Part shown: piece by piece, positions 39,990 to 49,324 of the stretch | How the letters are laid out: each line of letters begins with the position of its first letter | Position numbering within the stretch: position 1 is the stretch's first letter | Source of the DNA: Pasteurellaceae bacterium Pebbles2 | GTDB taxonomy: Bacteria > Pseudomonadota > Gammaproteobacteria > Enterobacterales > Pasteurellaceae | DNA: 64,000 bases | Direction: 5' to 3' | NCBI GenBank assembly: GCA_023101505.1 | Contig: LVZA01000001.1 | Coordinates: 1,736,001 to 1,800,000, forward strand | The notes under the pieces: generated by a model | Database searches by the model: none | Told to the model about the DNA's origin: nothing | What the model saw: the letters and a program-made list of their open reading frames with translations, nothing else | Translations under genes and position numbers: made by a program

Positions 39990-40372
39990 TGAAAAAAATT
40001 ATTTTTTGTCTAGTATCAGTTTTCGCATTAACAGCTTGCGATCAAAAAACACGAGAGTTAACGGCAGAAGAAGTCAAGGTTATGTATGATAAAATGTCAG
40101 ATGAACAAATTCGTCATCGTTGGTATGATTTTACTTTAGCGCAATGTAAGCAACAAGTTGCTACTCATCAAACATCAAAATCAAATCCTATTAAGGATAC
40201 ACAGGGGTTTTGTAAGTGTACTTCAGAGAAATTTATAAATAAAATTGATATTCGAGTATTAAGATTGGCACTGTTACCTGAAACAGCATTGACTGCTGAA
40301 CAAAAATTGCAAATTCAGCGCCAAATGGGAAATCCAGAACTGTTTAACAAAGCTATGGCGATGTGCTTATAA
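39989..40372 (+). CDS. Uncharacterised lipoprotein
   Basis: A 127-residue protein with a lipoprotein signal (M-K-K-I-I-F-C-L-V-S-V-F-A-L-T-A-C, Cys19). The mature part is helical and polar with three further Cys residues (A-Q-C-K, F-C-K-C) and one at the C-terminus (A-M-C-L). Asp at +2 (C-D-Q) would favour retention in the inner membrane under the enterobacterial rule, which fits a partnership with the small membrane protein before it. Function unknown. Confidence 0.72.
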   Translation: MKKIIFCLVSVFALTACDQKTRELTAEEVKVMYDKMSDEQIRHRWYDFTLAQCKQQVATHQTSKSNPIKDTQGFCKCTSEKFINKIDIRVLRLALLPETALTAEQKLQIQRQMGNPELFNKAMAMCL

Positions 40373-40478
40373 TTTGTGTAAATAATGGATAACAATTAGG
40401 GGAAATAAGGTAACTTATTTTCCCTTTAATTTTTACTACGTTATAATAAGCAAAATTTATTAGCATAGGATTAACAAC

Positions 40479-41504
40479 GTGATTTCACTCGAAAGCCAAG
40501 TTTTAGAACGTCATTTGCATTTTTTTGCCGATAAATCGGTGTTATTTGCTGGGGGAATTAGTGATGATTTTCCTACGCAAATCCGTTCGCAAGCCAAGTC
40601 GGTGGCGGTTTGGTCGTGGTATTTTGATTATGTGAATGCGTTGGCGGATAAAAGTGTGGTGGATTTTTCACCAGTTTGTGAGCTCCGGGCGGATTTGATC
40701 GTTTATTATTGGACGAAGAATAAGCAAGAAGTTCAGTTCCAATTAATGCAGTTGCTGGCGAATGCTCAAGCTAATCAAGAAATTTTGATTGTGGGCGAAA
40801 ATCGGAGTGGGGTGCGTTCAGCGGAGAAAATGCTGGCGGAATTTGGTGAAATTGGCAAGATTGACAGTGCTCGTCGTTGCGGTTTGTATCATTTTCAATT
40901 ACAAAAACAAGCGGAAAATGCACCGCACTTTTGTGCTGAATTTGATTTAAATCGTTATTGGAAAAGCTATCAAAATCCGAAATTGGGTGAGCTGAAAATT
41001 TATAGTTTGCCTGGGGTATTTAGTGCTGCGGAACTTGATCAAGGCACGGATTTATTGCTTTCAACGATTGATGATAATATTCGGGGGCGAGTGCTTGATC
41101 TTGGCTGTGGTGCTGGGGTGATTGGGGCGTTTATTCAGCAGAAAAATCCAACGACTACTTTATTAATGTGCGATATTCACGCAATGGCGATTGCTTCGGC
41201 ACAGCGTACATTAAGCGAAAATAAGTTGGCTGGAACGGTGGTGGCGAGCGATGTTTTTTCGCATATTGACGGAAAATTTGATTTAATTATTTCTAATCCG
41301 CCTTTTCACGATGGGATTGACACTGCCTATCGTGCGGTTACGCAACTGATTGAACAAGCGAAAAGCAAGCTCAATAAGGGTGGTGAGTTACGCATTGTGG
41401 CAAATCGTTTTCTGCCTTATCCTGATTTGCTTGATGTGCATTTTAATCAGCATCAAGTACTGGCGCAGACAGGAAAATTTAGCGTATATTCGGTACGAGC
41501 TTAA
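40479..41504 (+). CDS. rsmC: 16S rRNA m2G1207 methyltransferase
   Basis: A 341-residue protein with the RsmC two-domain plan. The N-terminal domain is a degenerate methyltransferase fold (I-V-G-E-N-R-S-G-V-R-S-A-E). The C-terminal active domain has L-D-L-G-C-G-A-G-V-I-G (SAM binding) and I-I-S-N-P-P-F-H-D-G (catalytic NPPF). It uses a GTG start with AGGA upstream. Confidence 0.95.
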   Translation: MISLESQVLERHLHFFADKSVLFAGGISDDFPTQIRSQAKSVAVWSWYFDYVNALADKSVVDFSPVCELRADLIVYYWTKNKQEVQFQLMQLLANAQANQEILIVGENRSGVRSAEKMLAEFGEIGKIDSARRCGLYHFQLQKQAENAPHFCAEFDLNRYWKSYQNPKLGELKIYSLPGVFSAAELDQGTDLLLSTIDDNIRGRVLDLGCGAGVIGAFIQQKNPTTTLLMCDIHAMAIASAQRTLSENKLAGTVVASDVFSHIDGKFDLIISNPPFHDGIDTAYRAVTQLIEQAKSKLNKGGELRIVANRFLPYPDLLDVHFNQHQVLAQTGKFSVYSVRA

Positions 41505-41509
41505 AATTC

Positions 41510-41545
41510 AAAAGCCATTTGGGGAACGATCAAATGGCTTTTTTG
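41510..41545. terminator. Convergent terminator between rsmC and the nucleoside hydrolase gene
   Basis: AAAAGCCATTTG and CAAATGGCTTTT form a 12-bp stem with a nine-base loop and T-runs on both strands. Confidence 0.88.
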
Positions 41546-41549
41546 TGGC

Positions 41550-42479
41550 TTAAATTCGTTTAATGGCATCAATCACCAAATCCCAAAATCGTTCACGTTC
41601 GAGCTTGGTTGCCACTTGCGTATTGCACTTTTTCGGTGGGTAGCGGAAATCGGCAACGGTCATTCCGAGCGTGTGAGTGCCAGTGAGTTCAATGTTGACT
41701 GGCACTTGTTTCACTTCAATTAAACTTGGGTCGATGACATAAGCCACGGCGCAAGGATCGTGGACTGGCGGTGCATCAAAGCCTTGTGCTTGTTTATACA
41801 TTTTGCCGAAAAATTCGAGCAATTCCACCACGAAAGTTGATGCTGGCGTGTTGATTTCTTTAATGCGTTCAACGATTTCAGGCGTGGCAAGGGCTTGATG
41901 AGTGAGATCTAAGCCGACCATTGTTACTTTCCAGCCTGCGTTAAACACAATGTGCGCCGCTTCGGGATCGATTTTAATGTTAAATTCCGCCACGGCACTC
42001 CAGTTGCCAGTGTGATAGCCTCCGCCCATTAGCACCACTTCTTTAACTCGGTTGATAATGCGAGGTTCAAGTCGAGCGGCCAGTGCAATATTGGTTAATC
42101 CACCCGTTGGCACTAGAGTGATGGTTTTTTCGGGGTGCGACATAATTAAGTCGATAATCAAATTGACGGCGTGTTGTTCGCTCAATGCACGTTTCGGTTC
42201 GGGCAAAGTTGGTCCGTCCATACCTGAATTGCCGTGAATGTCTGGTGCATTTTCAACTTCACGCACCAATGGACGCTCAGCCCCTTTGGCAATAGGAATG
42301 TTGTTAATTTTGGCAATTTCCGCCACGGCGAGGGCATTGCGTGTTACTTTATCGAGCGTTTGATTGCCGACGACGGTGGTAATCGCTAATAATTCAATGT
42401 TGGGATTGCCTTGAGCAAGCAAAATCGCAATGGCATCATCGTGTCCAGGATCGCAATCTAAAATAATCTTCTTTGGCAT
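41550..42479 (-). CDS. Ribonucleoside hydrolase (RihA/RihB type)
   Basis: A 309-residue member of the inosine-uridine nucleoside hydrolase family. The N-terminal K-K-I-I-L-D-C-D-P-G-H-D-D-A-I-A-I is the calcium-binding Asp cluster, and the late A-P-P-V-H-D-P-C-A-V carries the catalytic His and Asp. The DCDPGHDD start and G-N-Q-T-L-D-K are closest to pyrimidine-preferring members such as RihB. Substrate choice is inferred. It would split nucleosides to base and ribose for salvage. Downstream of the afu operon but separated from it by a terminator. Confidence 0.88.
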   Translation of the reverse strand: MPKKIILDCDPGHDDAIAILLAQGNPNIELLAITTVVGNQTLDKVTRNALAVAEIAKINNIPIAKGAERPLVREVENAPDIHGNSGMDGPTLPEPKRALSEQHAVNLIIDLIMSHPEKTITLVPTGGLTNIALAARLEPRIINRVKEVVLMGGGYHTGNWSAVAEFNIKIDPEAAHIVFNAGWKVTMVGLDLTHQALATPEIVERIKEINTPASTFVVELLEFFGKMYKQAQGFDAPPVHDPCAVAYVIDPSLIEVKQVPVNIELTGTHTLGMTVADFRYPPKKCNTQVATKLERERFWDLVIDAIKRI

Positions 42480-42523
42480 AGTTTCTCCTTGTACTTTTAC
42501 CCATTATGCAAGGACGTTTAGGG

Positions 42524-42567
42524 AAAAAGTGCGGTGTAAAATTTCCTTTTTTTGCACCGCACTTTTA
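42524..42567 (-). terminator. Terminator of the afu operon (paired uptake sequences)
   Basis: AAAAGTGCGGTGTAAAA and TTTTGCACCGCACTTTT form a 17-bp stem made from two perfect Hin uptake sequences. Confidence 0.88.
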
Positions 42568-42580
42568 TTGGTTTTTGGCT

Positions 42581-43630
42581 TTATTCTTTGGCTAACAAGA
42601 ACACGCCTTGTTCTGAGAGATGCACATAAGCCTGCTGTGCGTTCGGGTCAAAATCTTCTGGTTTGCCGTTGACCAGCAAGTCTTTTCCGCCCCATTCTGC
42701 AACAATTTCCCAATGATTTCCCATATAAACCGCACTTTTAATTTGGCATTGCTGGCTGGCTTCACCTGTATTTTTTAAGCTCACCGCTTCAGGGCGAATG
42801 CCGACTAAACATTCGCCGTCAGCCAAGCCAAATTGTTCCGCATTGGCAAGTGGGAATTGATAGCCGTTGACATTCACATTACCTTGCGAAAGTGTGCCAG
42901 CGAAAATGCTGCTTTCTCCCATAAAATTCGCCAAAAATAGCGAATTTGGACGCAGATAAAGCTCTTTGGCAGGGGCTTTTTGCATAATTTTGCCTTTGTG
43001 CATTACGATCACTTCATCAGAAACCGCAAAGGCTTCGGTTTGATCGTGGGTAACATAAAGGGAAGTGATGCCCAAACGTTGTTGTAACTCACGGATTTTT
43101 TCACGCATTGAACGGCGTAAATTCGCATCAAGGTTACTCAACGGCTCATCAAATAACAACACTTTTGGCTTTAATACTAAGGCACGAGCCAATGCCACAC
43201 GCTGTTGTTGACCGCCTGAAATTTGATCCACAAAGCGATCTTCAAACCCTGCTAAATCCACTAATTCCAAGGCTTCTTTCACACGTTGTTTGCGTTCTTC
43301 TGCATTCACGCCTTGCATACGCAAACCATAGCCCACGTTGTCGCCAATGGACATATGCGGGAAAAGGGCGTAGGACTGGAACACGATACAAATATCACGG
43401 TTTTGAATGGACGATTTAGTTACGTCTTCACCGTCGATGAAAATTTGCCCTGAAGTCGGGCTTTCAAGCCCCGCCACCAAACGCAACACCGTGGTTTTAC
43501 CGCAACCAGACGGTCCAAGCAAAGTAACCATTGTGCCACGTTTAATGGTTAAATCTAAATTGTCGATCACCACTGATTTACCAAAGGCTTTGGTGATGTT
43601 TTTTAATACTAAGAAATCGTTACTACTCAT
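42581..43630 (-). CDS. afuC: ABC transporter ATP-binding protein AfuC-like
   Basis: A 349-residue ATPase of the CysA/FbpC/AfuC group. Walker A is G-P-S-G-C-G-K-T-T, the signature is [10 protein letters not shown], and Walker B is [14 protein letters not shown]-terminal TOBE-type regulatory domain (about 240-349) follows. Last gene of the operon, 16 bases after afuB. I prefer AfuC to FbpC/HitC because of its partner genes. Confidence 0.85.
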   Translation of the reverse strand: MSSNDFLVLKNITKAFGKSVVIDNLDLTIKRGTMVTLLGPSGCGKTTVLRLVAGLESPTSGQIFIDGEDVTKSSIQNRDICIVFQSYALFPHMSIGDNVGYGLRMQGVNAEERKQRVKEALELVDLAGFEDRFVDQISGGQQQRVALARALVLKPKVLLFDEPLSNLDANLRRSMREKIRELQQRLGITSLYVTHDQTEAFAVSDEVIVMHKGKIMQKAPAKELYLRPNSLFLANFMGESSIFAGTLSQGNVNVNGYQFPLANAEQFGLADGECLVGIRPEAVSLKNTGEASQQCQIKSAVYMGNHWEIVAEWGGKDLLVNGKPEDFDPNAQQAYVHLSEQGVFLLAKE

Positions 43631-43646
43631 AATTTACAACCTTTAA

Positions 43647-45704
43647 TTAATTCATTTTTTTCGCTTTGGAACGTGAGATGCGAGTGTCGCCAACGATCCA
43701 GTCAAAGAATAAGATAATCGCCATCATCACCACGATTAAAATTGAGCCATAGGCAATCGCCACACCGTATTCGCCGTCTTCTACACGGTTAAGAATGTAA
43801 GATGTTGCAACACGAGTATCAGCCGTTACTAAGAATACGATTGCACTGACGGTTGTCATGGCTCGTACAAAACTTGTTACCAAGGCTGAAAGTAGAGCTG
43901 GTTTTAATAATGGGAATACAATGTACCAAATGGTCTTGAAAGAGCTACCTTTTAAAGATAAAGAAGCTTCATCAAGGGATTTATCTAATTGTCCTAATCC
44001 TGCTACAGCTGCCCGCATACCGACAGGCATATTACGCATAACCATTGATAGAATAATAATTAAGCCAGTTCCTGTGATATAAATTGGTGCGTCGTTAAAG
44101 GCAAGAATATAAGATACACCTGCGACAGTGCCTGGTACAGCAAAGCAAAGCAAGGTGAGAAATTCCAAAGTTTTCTTTCCTTTAAAATCACGGCGGACAG
44201 TAATATATGCTATTAGTAGACCAAAAACAGCAGTAATTGGTGCTGCAGTTGCAGCAAATAGAACAGTTTGAATTAATGATGGCCATGCACCATCGCTAAA
44301 GCCTTGACCAAAGAGAGTAATATAGTGTTTTAAGGTTAAAGTATAATCTACGCCCCAGTTCATGGTGAAGCTACCATAGAAAATACTGCCATATAGCACT
44401 GCATTAAAAATTACCCAAAATGCTAAGGTAAACATAATTAAATACTTCATTAGTGTTGGTAATTCTTGCACGTCACCACGATATGATTTACCAGAAACCG
44501 TGACATAGGAACGATTACCAATCCACAGATATTGGATAACAAAAATACCTAAAGAAAAAATGAGTAATAAACTTCCCAAAGTACTTGCTGATGCATAATC
44601 TAATTGAGATCCCGCAATGTAGAAATAAATTTGTGAAGATATTACATCAAAACTACCACCTAAAACTAATGGGGTACTAAAATCTGCTAAGGATTGGATT
44701 GCAACAACCAAAAATGAGTTTGCTAAAGCTGGTTTTAATAATGGAAAAATAATATTAAAAAAAGCTTGGTAGCGGTTAGAGCGTAAAGTGTAGGCTGCTT
44801 CTTCAATTGATGGGTGAATAGATTTTAATGCACCTTCCAAAATCATAAAAGACATTGGTGTTAAAGCTAGAGTATGGGCAATTACAATACCAGTGAACCC
44901 ATATAGCCAGTTGCTATTAAAGCCTAAATATTCCACTAAAAATTCAGTAACATAACCTGAGCGCCCTAACATTAATGTTACCCCTAGTCCAACAACAAAT
45001 GGCGGTGTAACAATCGGTAAAATTGAGAAAATTTTACCAATAACTGCTGTACGTTTGGCAATGCGTGTAGTATAGAGTGCAAAAATTAAGCCAAATAATG
45101 TGGCTAAAATCCCGATAGTAATTGCTACACTCAAAGAATTACCAATAATCCGCAGAATATAAGGGCGACCTAAAATTTCAAATACTTGACTTGGTACAAA
45201 TTGACTACCGTCATAGAGCATTGAAATAAAAATCGCAAAAGTAGGGTAAACAATAAAGAAGAAAATTAACAAAATAATGCTAATCAGCGAGGCGATAATA
45301 AATTTATCGCCCTGCATGATTTTTTGTTTTGCGAGAGCATTTGTTGCAAGCGCAATTAATGAAACAACAATTACAAAAATGGAATAACCTAAATTAAACT
45401 TTAGGATAATCGCAGACACAAATATAAATAAGAATATACTAACAACAGCGACAAACTCTAGTAAGCCTTGTTGCTTTTCTTCCTTGTGTTTAGTTAATGT
45501 TGAAATAATTGGAATAGCCAAGAGCGATGCAAACCAAAACCAACTGATGTTAAAGTTTGCCCACCCCATGGCTTCTAAAATTTCATCTGTAGTAGATTCT
45601 TTAAGCCCATAATAAAGTGCTGAAGTTGGAAAACAAAAAAATGCTAACCATGCTAATGCAATCCAAAATAGGCTTTGATTAAATATTTGCGTGTGTTTTT
45701 TCAT
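43647..45704 (-). CDS. afuB: ABC transporter permease AfuB-like (fused, double domain)
   Basis: A 685-residue inner-membrane protein with two binding-protein-dependent permease domains in tandem, each with an EAA loop (E-E-A-A-Y-T-L-R-S near 390 and D-E-A-S-L-S-L-K-G near 615). An N-terminal extension of about 150 residues carries four to five extra helices. Ferric permeases of the HitB/FbpB type are about 500 residues and lack this extension. The longer form matches AfuB of Actinobacillus. It is intact here. No uptake sequence occurs in the afuB-afuA2 stretch. Confidence 0.85.
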   Translation of the reverse strand: MKKHTQIFNQSLFWIALAWLAFFCFPTSALYYGLKESTTDEILEAMGWANFNISWFWFASLLAIPIISTLTKHKEEKQQGLLEFVAVVSIFLFIFVSAIILKFNLGYSIFVIVVSLIALATNALAKQKIMQGDKFIIASLISIILLIFFFIVYPTFAIFISMLYDGSQFVPSQVFEILGRPYILRIIGNSLSVAITIGILATLFGLIFALYTTRIAKRTAVIGKIFSILPIVTPPFVVGLGVTLMLGRSGYVTEFLVEYLGFNSNWLYGFTGIVIAHTLALTPMSFMILEGALKSIHPSIEEAAYTLRSNRYQAFFNIIFPLLKPALANSFLVVAIQSLADFSTPLVLGGSFDVISSQIYFYIAGSQLDYASASTLGSLLLIFSLGIFVIQYLWIGNRSYVTVSGKSYRGDVQELPTLMKYLIMFTLAFWVIFNAVLYGSIFYGSFTMNWGVDYTLTLKHYITLFGQGFSDGAWPSLIQTVLFAATAAPITAVFGLLIAYITVRRDFKGKKTLEFLTLLCFAVPGTVAGVSYILAFNDAPIYITGTGLIIILSMVMRNMPVGMRAAVAGLGQLDKSLDEASLSLKGSSFKTIWYIVFPLLKPALLSALVTSFVRAMTTVSAIVFLVTADTRVATSYILNRVEDGEYGVAIAYGSILIVVMMAIILFFDWIVGDTRISRSKAKKMN

Positions 45705-45722
45705 ACAACCTCCTTGAAAAAA

Positions 45723-46751
45723 CTATTTTGCGAGTTTTACTTCTGTAACCCATTTATCAATTAAGCCGCGACGTATGCTATTAGAGCCAAATTTATTAAA
45801 ATCATAATCTATTAATTTTAATTCACTTGGTTTTAATGCATAAGGTGATTGCTCTGCAGTCATATTAGTCATTACATGGTGAGATTGTGCTTCTTTCCAT
45901 GAAAGCTCTTGTGCTTCTTTTGACATTACCCAATCAACAAATAATTTAGCATTTTCGAGATTACGAGCTTTATTAATTACACTAATACCACCTAGCTCAT
46001 AACCTGTGCCTTCACATGGCACAACCATTTCAACTGGTGCTCCATTAGCTTTTTCAAAAGAATAATTTTGTAAAAAACCAATACCAATTGCCGTTTCACC
46101 GCGTGCGGTATTACGTGATGGAGCTGTTCCAGCTTTTGGATATTGCGAAATATTTTGATGTAATTCTTTTAGATATTCAAATGCTTTCTCTTCACCCCAT
46201 AATTGAACAAATGTAGAAATTGCAGTGTAAGCAGTTCCAGAGCTTTGTGGATCGGCTATTTGAATTTCTCCTTTTAAGCGTGGGTCACTTAAATCTTTCC
46301 AGCATTTTGGCACTTCTTGAATGCCAAGCTTTTTCAAACGCTCTGTATTAACACCAAAACCAAGTACGCCCATATAAACAATTGAACTACTTCCGTTCCC
46401 TAATTTTTGGAATTGTGGAATGACTTCAGCAATTTTAGGTGATTTATATGGAGCTAGTAACCCTAGCTCTATCGCTTGTAAGTGAGTATCAAATGGCCCA
46501 CCATACCACACATCTGCTTGTGGATTATTTTTTTCAGCTTCCATTTTAGCGAGTGTGCTTCCTGAGCTGTTGCGAATAAAAGATGTTTTTACGTCATATT
46601 TTTTCTCAAAGCTTTGTACTGCTTTTTCACACACACTATTCTGTGCGCTACAATAAACAACTAATCGTCCTTCGGCTTTCGCTAAGCTAGATGATGTTAA
46701 ACCTGCAAGTAATAAACCTGCGAGAGTTAATGTGAAACTTGTTTTTTTCAT
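45723..46751 (-). CDS. AfuA-like periplasmic binding protein, copy 2
   Basis: A 342-residue secreted binding protein (signal M-K-K-T-S-F-T-L-T-L-A-G-L-L-L-A-G-L-T-S, then S-S-L-A-K-A-E-G-R-L-V-V-Y-C-S-A). It shares with the preceding copy V-Y-C-S-A, F-I-R-N, Q-A-D-V-W-Y-G-G, I-Q-I-A-D-P-Q-S-S-G-T-A-Y-T-A and V-V-P-C-E-G-T-G-Y-E-L-G-G. It lacks the Y-N-G-Q-H start and tandem tyrosines of ferric-binding HitA/FbpA. Fourteen bases separate it from copy 1. The two copies may differ in sugar-phosphate preference. Confidence 0.82.
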   Translation of the reverse strand: MKKTSFTLTLAGLLLAGLTSSSLAKAEGRLVVYCSAQNSVCEKAVQSFEKKYDVKTSFIRNSSGSTLAKMEAEKNNPQADVWYGGPFDTHLQAIELGLLAPYKSPKIAEVIPQFQKLGNGSSSIVYMGVLGFGVNTERLKKLGIQEVPKCWKDLSDPRLKGEIQIADPQSSGTAYTAISTFVQLWGEEKAFEYLKELHQNISQYPKAGTAPSRNTARGETAIGIGFLQNYSFEKANGAPVEMVVPCEGTGYELGGISVINKARNLENAKLFVDWVMSKEAQELSWKEAQSHHVMTNMTAEQSPYALKPSELKLIDYDFNKFGSNSIRRGLIDKWVTEVKLAK

Positions 46752-46765
46752 ACTATATTCCCTTA

Positions 46766-47806
46766 TTATTTTGATAATTTGACTTCATTGACCCATTTAT
46801 TAATTAGGTGTTTACGCTCATCAGCGGCACCATATTTTTCAAAATCATAATTGATTAAATTCAATTTATTTGGATCAAATGCTGTTGGGGATTGTTCTGC
46901 GGTAGTATTAGTCAAAATTTGTAAGCTATTACCTTTTTTCCATGCTAATTCCTGTCCTTCCTTAGATAACGCCCAGTCAACAAACAATTTAGCATTTTCA
47001 AGATTACGAGCACCTTTCAAGATACTTACACCACCTAATTCATAACCTGTACCTTCACAAGGCACGACCATTTGGATTTTTGCTCCTTGTTGAACTTGAA
47101 GCGCATAGTCGTGTAAGAAGCCAATACCAATAGTGGTTTCGCCACGAGCAGTATTGTTTGATGGAGTAATACCTGATTTTGTATATTGTGAAATATTTGG
47201 GTGTAATTGTTTGAAGTAATCAAATGCACCTTGTTCACCCCAAAGTTGTACGAATGTGGCGATTGCTGTGTAGGCGGTACCTGAACTTTGTGGATCTGCA
47301 ATTTGAATTTCGCCTTTTAGGCGTGGGTCAGTTAAATCCTTCCAGCATTTTGGTACTTCTGTAATACCTAATTTAGCTAAACGATCAGTATTAACACCAA
47401 AACCTAAAATGCCCATATAAATAGCAGATGATAGATTGCCTTTTATTTTTCCAGGATCTTGGAATCGCTCTACAATTTGATCTACATTTGGTGAGCGGTA
47501 AGCTTCTAGTAAGCCCAACTCTCCAGCTTGAGATTGCGGATCAAAAGTACCGCCATACCACACATCAGCTTGTGGATTGTTTTTTTCCGCTTCAATTTTT
47601 GCAAAAGTACTACCTGAGCCATTGCGGATAAAAGACGTTTTAACATCATATTTTTCACCAAAAGCTTGTGTTTCTGTTTCACACATTTCGTTTGTGGCAC
47701 TACAATAAACTACAAGGCGTCCTTTAGCTTGTGCCGCTGTTGAAACCATTAAGCCAGCACCTAAAAGTGCGGTGGAAATGATGAGAGAAAGTTTTTTCAA
47801 TTTCAT
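46766..47806 (-). CDS. afuA: AfuA-like sugar-phosphate binding protein, copy 1
   Basis: A 346-residue periplasmic binding protein with a signal peptide ending T-A-A-Q-A. First gene of a four-gene operon (afuA, second afuA, afuB, afuC). AfuA was first called a ferric-binding protein, but the Actinobacillus and enteric homologues bind hexose-6-phosphates. The motifs here (V-V-Y-C-S-A, G-S-G-S-T, V-W-Y-G-G-T-F-D, C-E-G-T-G-Y-E-L) fit that family. A CRP box lies about 80 bases upstream, which suits carbohydrate uptake. Ligand not proven for this protein. Confidence 0.83.
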   Translation of the reverse strand: MKLKKLSLIISTALLGAGLMVSTAAQAKGRLVVYCSATNEMCETETQAFGEKYDVKTSFIRNGSGSTFAKIEAEKNNPQADVWYGGTFDPQSQAGELGLLEAYRSPNVDQIVERFQDPGKIKGNLSSAIYMGILGFGVNTDRLAKLGITEVPKCWKDLTDPRLKGEIQIADPQSSGTAYTAIATFVQLWGEQGAFDYFKQLHPNISQYTKSGITPSNNTARGETTIGIGFLHDYALQVQQGAKIQMVVPCEGTGYELGGVSILKGARNLENAKLFVDWALSKEGQELAWKKGNSLQILTNTTAEQSPTAFDPNKLNLINYDFEKYGAADERKHLINKWVNEVKLSK

Positions 47807-47882
47807 AGTATTACCTCAGTTTGATTGAAAACGAAATTTTGAAAAATCGGTGCTCACAATAACGCATTTTTGAACAAAATAC

Positions 47883-47898
47883 CGTGAGGTATATCACA
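47883..47898. promoter_or_regulatory. CRP (cAMP receptor protein) box
   Basis: CGTGAGGTATATCACA matches TGTGA-N6-TCACA at nine of ten fixed positions. It lies in the 190-base gap between afuA (minus) and higB (plus), 77 bases upstream of the afuA start codon. Catabolite control of the afu operon is the simplest reading. The site could also influence higBA. Confidence 0.7.
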
Positions 47899-47996
47899 AA
47901 ATTAAAATTTATTACGATTAAATCGAAACGTTTTGACTTGTATAATATGAATTTAGTGATATGATTACATCACAATTTTAAGAGAGAACATTGCTA

Positions 47997-48272
47997 ATGA
48001 TAAAAAGTTTTAAGCATAAAGGACTAAAGCAATATTTTGAAAAAGGAATAACAAAAGGTATTCAAATTGCTCATAAGCGTAAATTAGACGGTATTTTAGA
48101 TTTGATTGATTGTGCCGAAAGTATTGATGAATTTTTACCATTTTATCAATGCCACGAATTGAAAGGTGATCGTAAAGGTATATATTCGATGGCAGTGAAC
48201 GGCAATTGGCGAATTACCTTTGAATTTATGAATGGCGACGCTTATATTTTGAATTATGAAGATTATCATTAA
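47997..48272 (+). CDS. higB: HigB-type mRNA interferase toxin
   Basis: A 91-residue RelE-superfamily protein, start ATG at 47997 after AGAGAGA. Recognisable HigB pattern: M-I-K-S-F-K-H-K-G-L-K-Q-Y-F-E-K-G, then H-E-L-K-G-D-R-K-G-I-Y-S-M-A-V-N-G-N-W-R-I-T-F-E-F and D-A-Y-I-L-N-Y-E-D-Y-H. HigB cleaves mRNA on the ribosome. Toxin first, antitoxin second, the order peculiar to hig loci. Confidence 0.9.
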   Translation: MIKSFKHKGLKQYFEKGITKGIQIAHKRKLDGILDLIDCAESIDEFLPFYQCHELKGDRKGIYSMAVNGNWRITFEFMNGDAYILNYEDYH

Positions 48273-48282
48273 GGAGAGCATT

Positions 48283-48576
48283 ATGCGTAAACCAACACAC
48301 CCAGGATATGTTTTATTAGATGGTTTTATTGAACCGAATAATATTAAAATCAAAGAATTAGCGGAGCATTTGGGATTTTCTCGTGAAACACTTTCAAGAG
48401 TGTTGCACGGCAAAACACCGATGACGGCAAATTTAGCTCTAAGTTTAGAAGAAGCGGGAATTAGCACGGCGAAGTTATGGCTCAACCTGCAAACAAAATA
48501 TGATTTATGGGAGTTAAAGCAGCAGCGCACAAAAACGGTGAAGCCGTTTTATTTTGATGATATTGCTTATGCATAA
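48283..48576 (+). CDS. higA: HigA-type antitoxin
   Basis: A 97-residue helix-turn-helix protein, ten bases after higB, with AAGGAGA before its ATG (overlapping the higB stop). Pattern R-K-P-T-H-P-G-Y-V-L-L-D-G-F-I-E-P-N ... I-K-E-L-A-E-H-L-G-F-S-R-E-T-L-S-R-V-L-H-G is typical of HigA/VapI. It neutralises HigB and represses the operon. Confidence 0.9.
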   Translation: MRKPTHPGYVLLDGFIEPNNIKIKELAEHLGFSRETLSRVLHGKTPMTANLALSLEEAGISTAKLWLNLQTKYDLWELKQQRTKTVKPFYFDDIAYA

Positions 48577-48673
48577 AGAAAGCGGTTATTGAGGAGAGAT
48601 CTTCTACATTTGATTGGAAATCCCCTTGTTTTTCTTTATAATTAAACAAAAAATTTCTTCATTTGGAATAATT

Positions 48674-49315
48674 ATGTCTGAAAATTCAAATTGTATTATT
48701 ATCGCTATTGCAGGCGCTTCTGCGTCGGGTAAAAGTTTAATTGCTTCAACGGTTCATCAAGAATTATGCGCAAAATTGGGGTGCGATGATATTGGCATTA
48801 TCGCTGAAGACAGTTATTACAAAGATCAAAGTCATTTAGATTTTGAAACTCGCATTAAAACCAATTATGACCACCCAAATTCGATGGACAGAGATTTATT
48901 AGTGAGCCATTTGAAAGCGTTAAAAGCTGGGCAGGCGGTGGACGTGCCAGTGTATAGCTATGTTGAACATACTAGAATGAATGAAGTTACTCATTTTAAG
49001 CCACGTAAAATTATTATTTTAGAGGGAATTTTGTTGCTGACTGATGAGCGAGTGCGCAAAGAATTGTCGATGTCGGTATTTGTGGATACGCCGTTAGATA
49101 TTTGTTTTATTCGTCGTTTGCAGCGAGATATGGTGGAGCGTGGGCGTTCAATGGAATCAGTAATTGAGCAATATCGTGCTACGGTGCGACCGATGTTCTT
49201 GCAATTTATTGAGCCGTCGAAACAATATGCGGACGTGGTGATCCCTCGTGGTGGCAAAAATCGTGTAGCGATCAATATGTTAAAAGCGCAAATCCTCAAT
49301 TTGTTAGGCAAGTAG
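48674..49315 (+). CDS. udk: Uridine kinase
   Basis: A 213-residue P-loop kinase (G-A-S-A-S-G-K-S) phosphorylating uridine and cytidine. Also shows [16 protein letters not shown] and F-I-R-R-L-Q-R-D. The ATG at 48674 is chosen, since the upstream extension is hydrophobic and not part of the family. dcd follows nine bases later, giving a pyrimidine salvage and dUTP supply pair. Confidence 0.95.
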   Translation: MSENSNCIIIAIAGASASGKSLIASTVHQELCAKLGCDDIGIIAEDSYYKDQSHLDFETRIKTNYDHPNSMDRDLLVSHLKALKAGQAVDVPVYSYVEHTRMNEVTHFKPRKIIILEGILLLTDERVRKELSMSVFVDTPLDICFIRRLQRDMVERGRSMESVIEQYRATVRPMFLQFIEPSKQYADVVIPRGGKNRVAINMLKAQILNLLGK

Positions 49316-49324
49316 GAGATTAAG

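Noticed and set aside
42581-47806. Assignment as the ferric transporter hitABC/fbpABC
   Set aside because: The binding proteins lack the ferric-binding start and tandem tyrosines, and the permease is 685 rather than about 500 residues, so AfuABC fits better.
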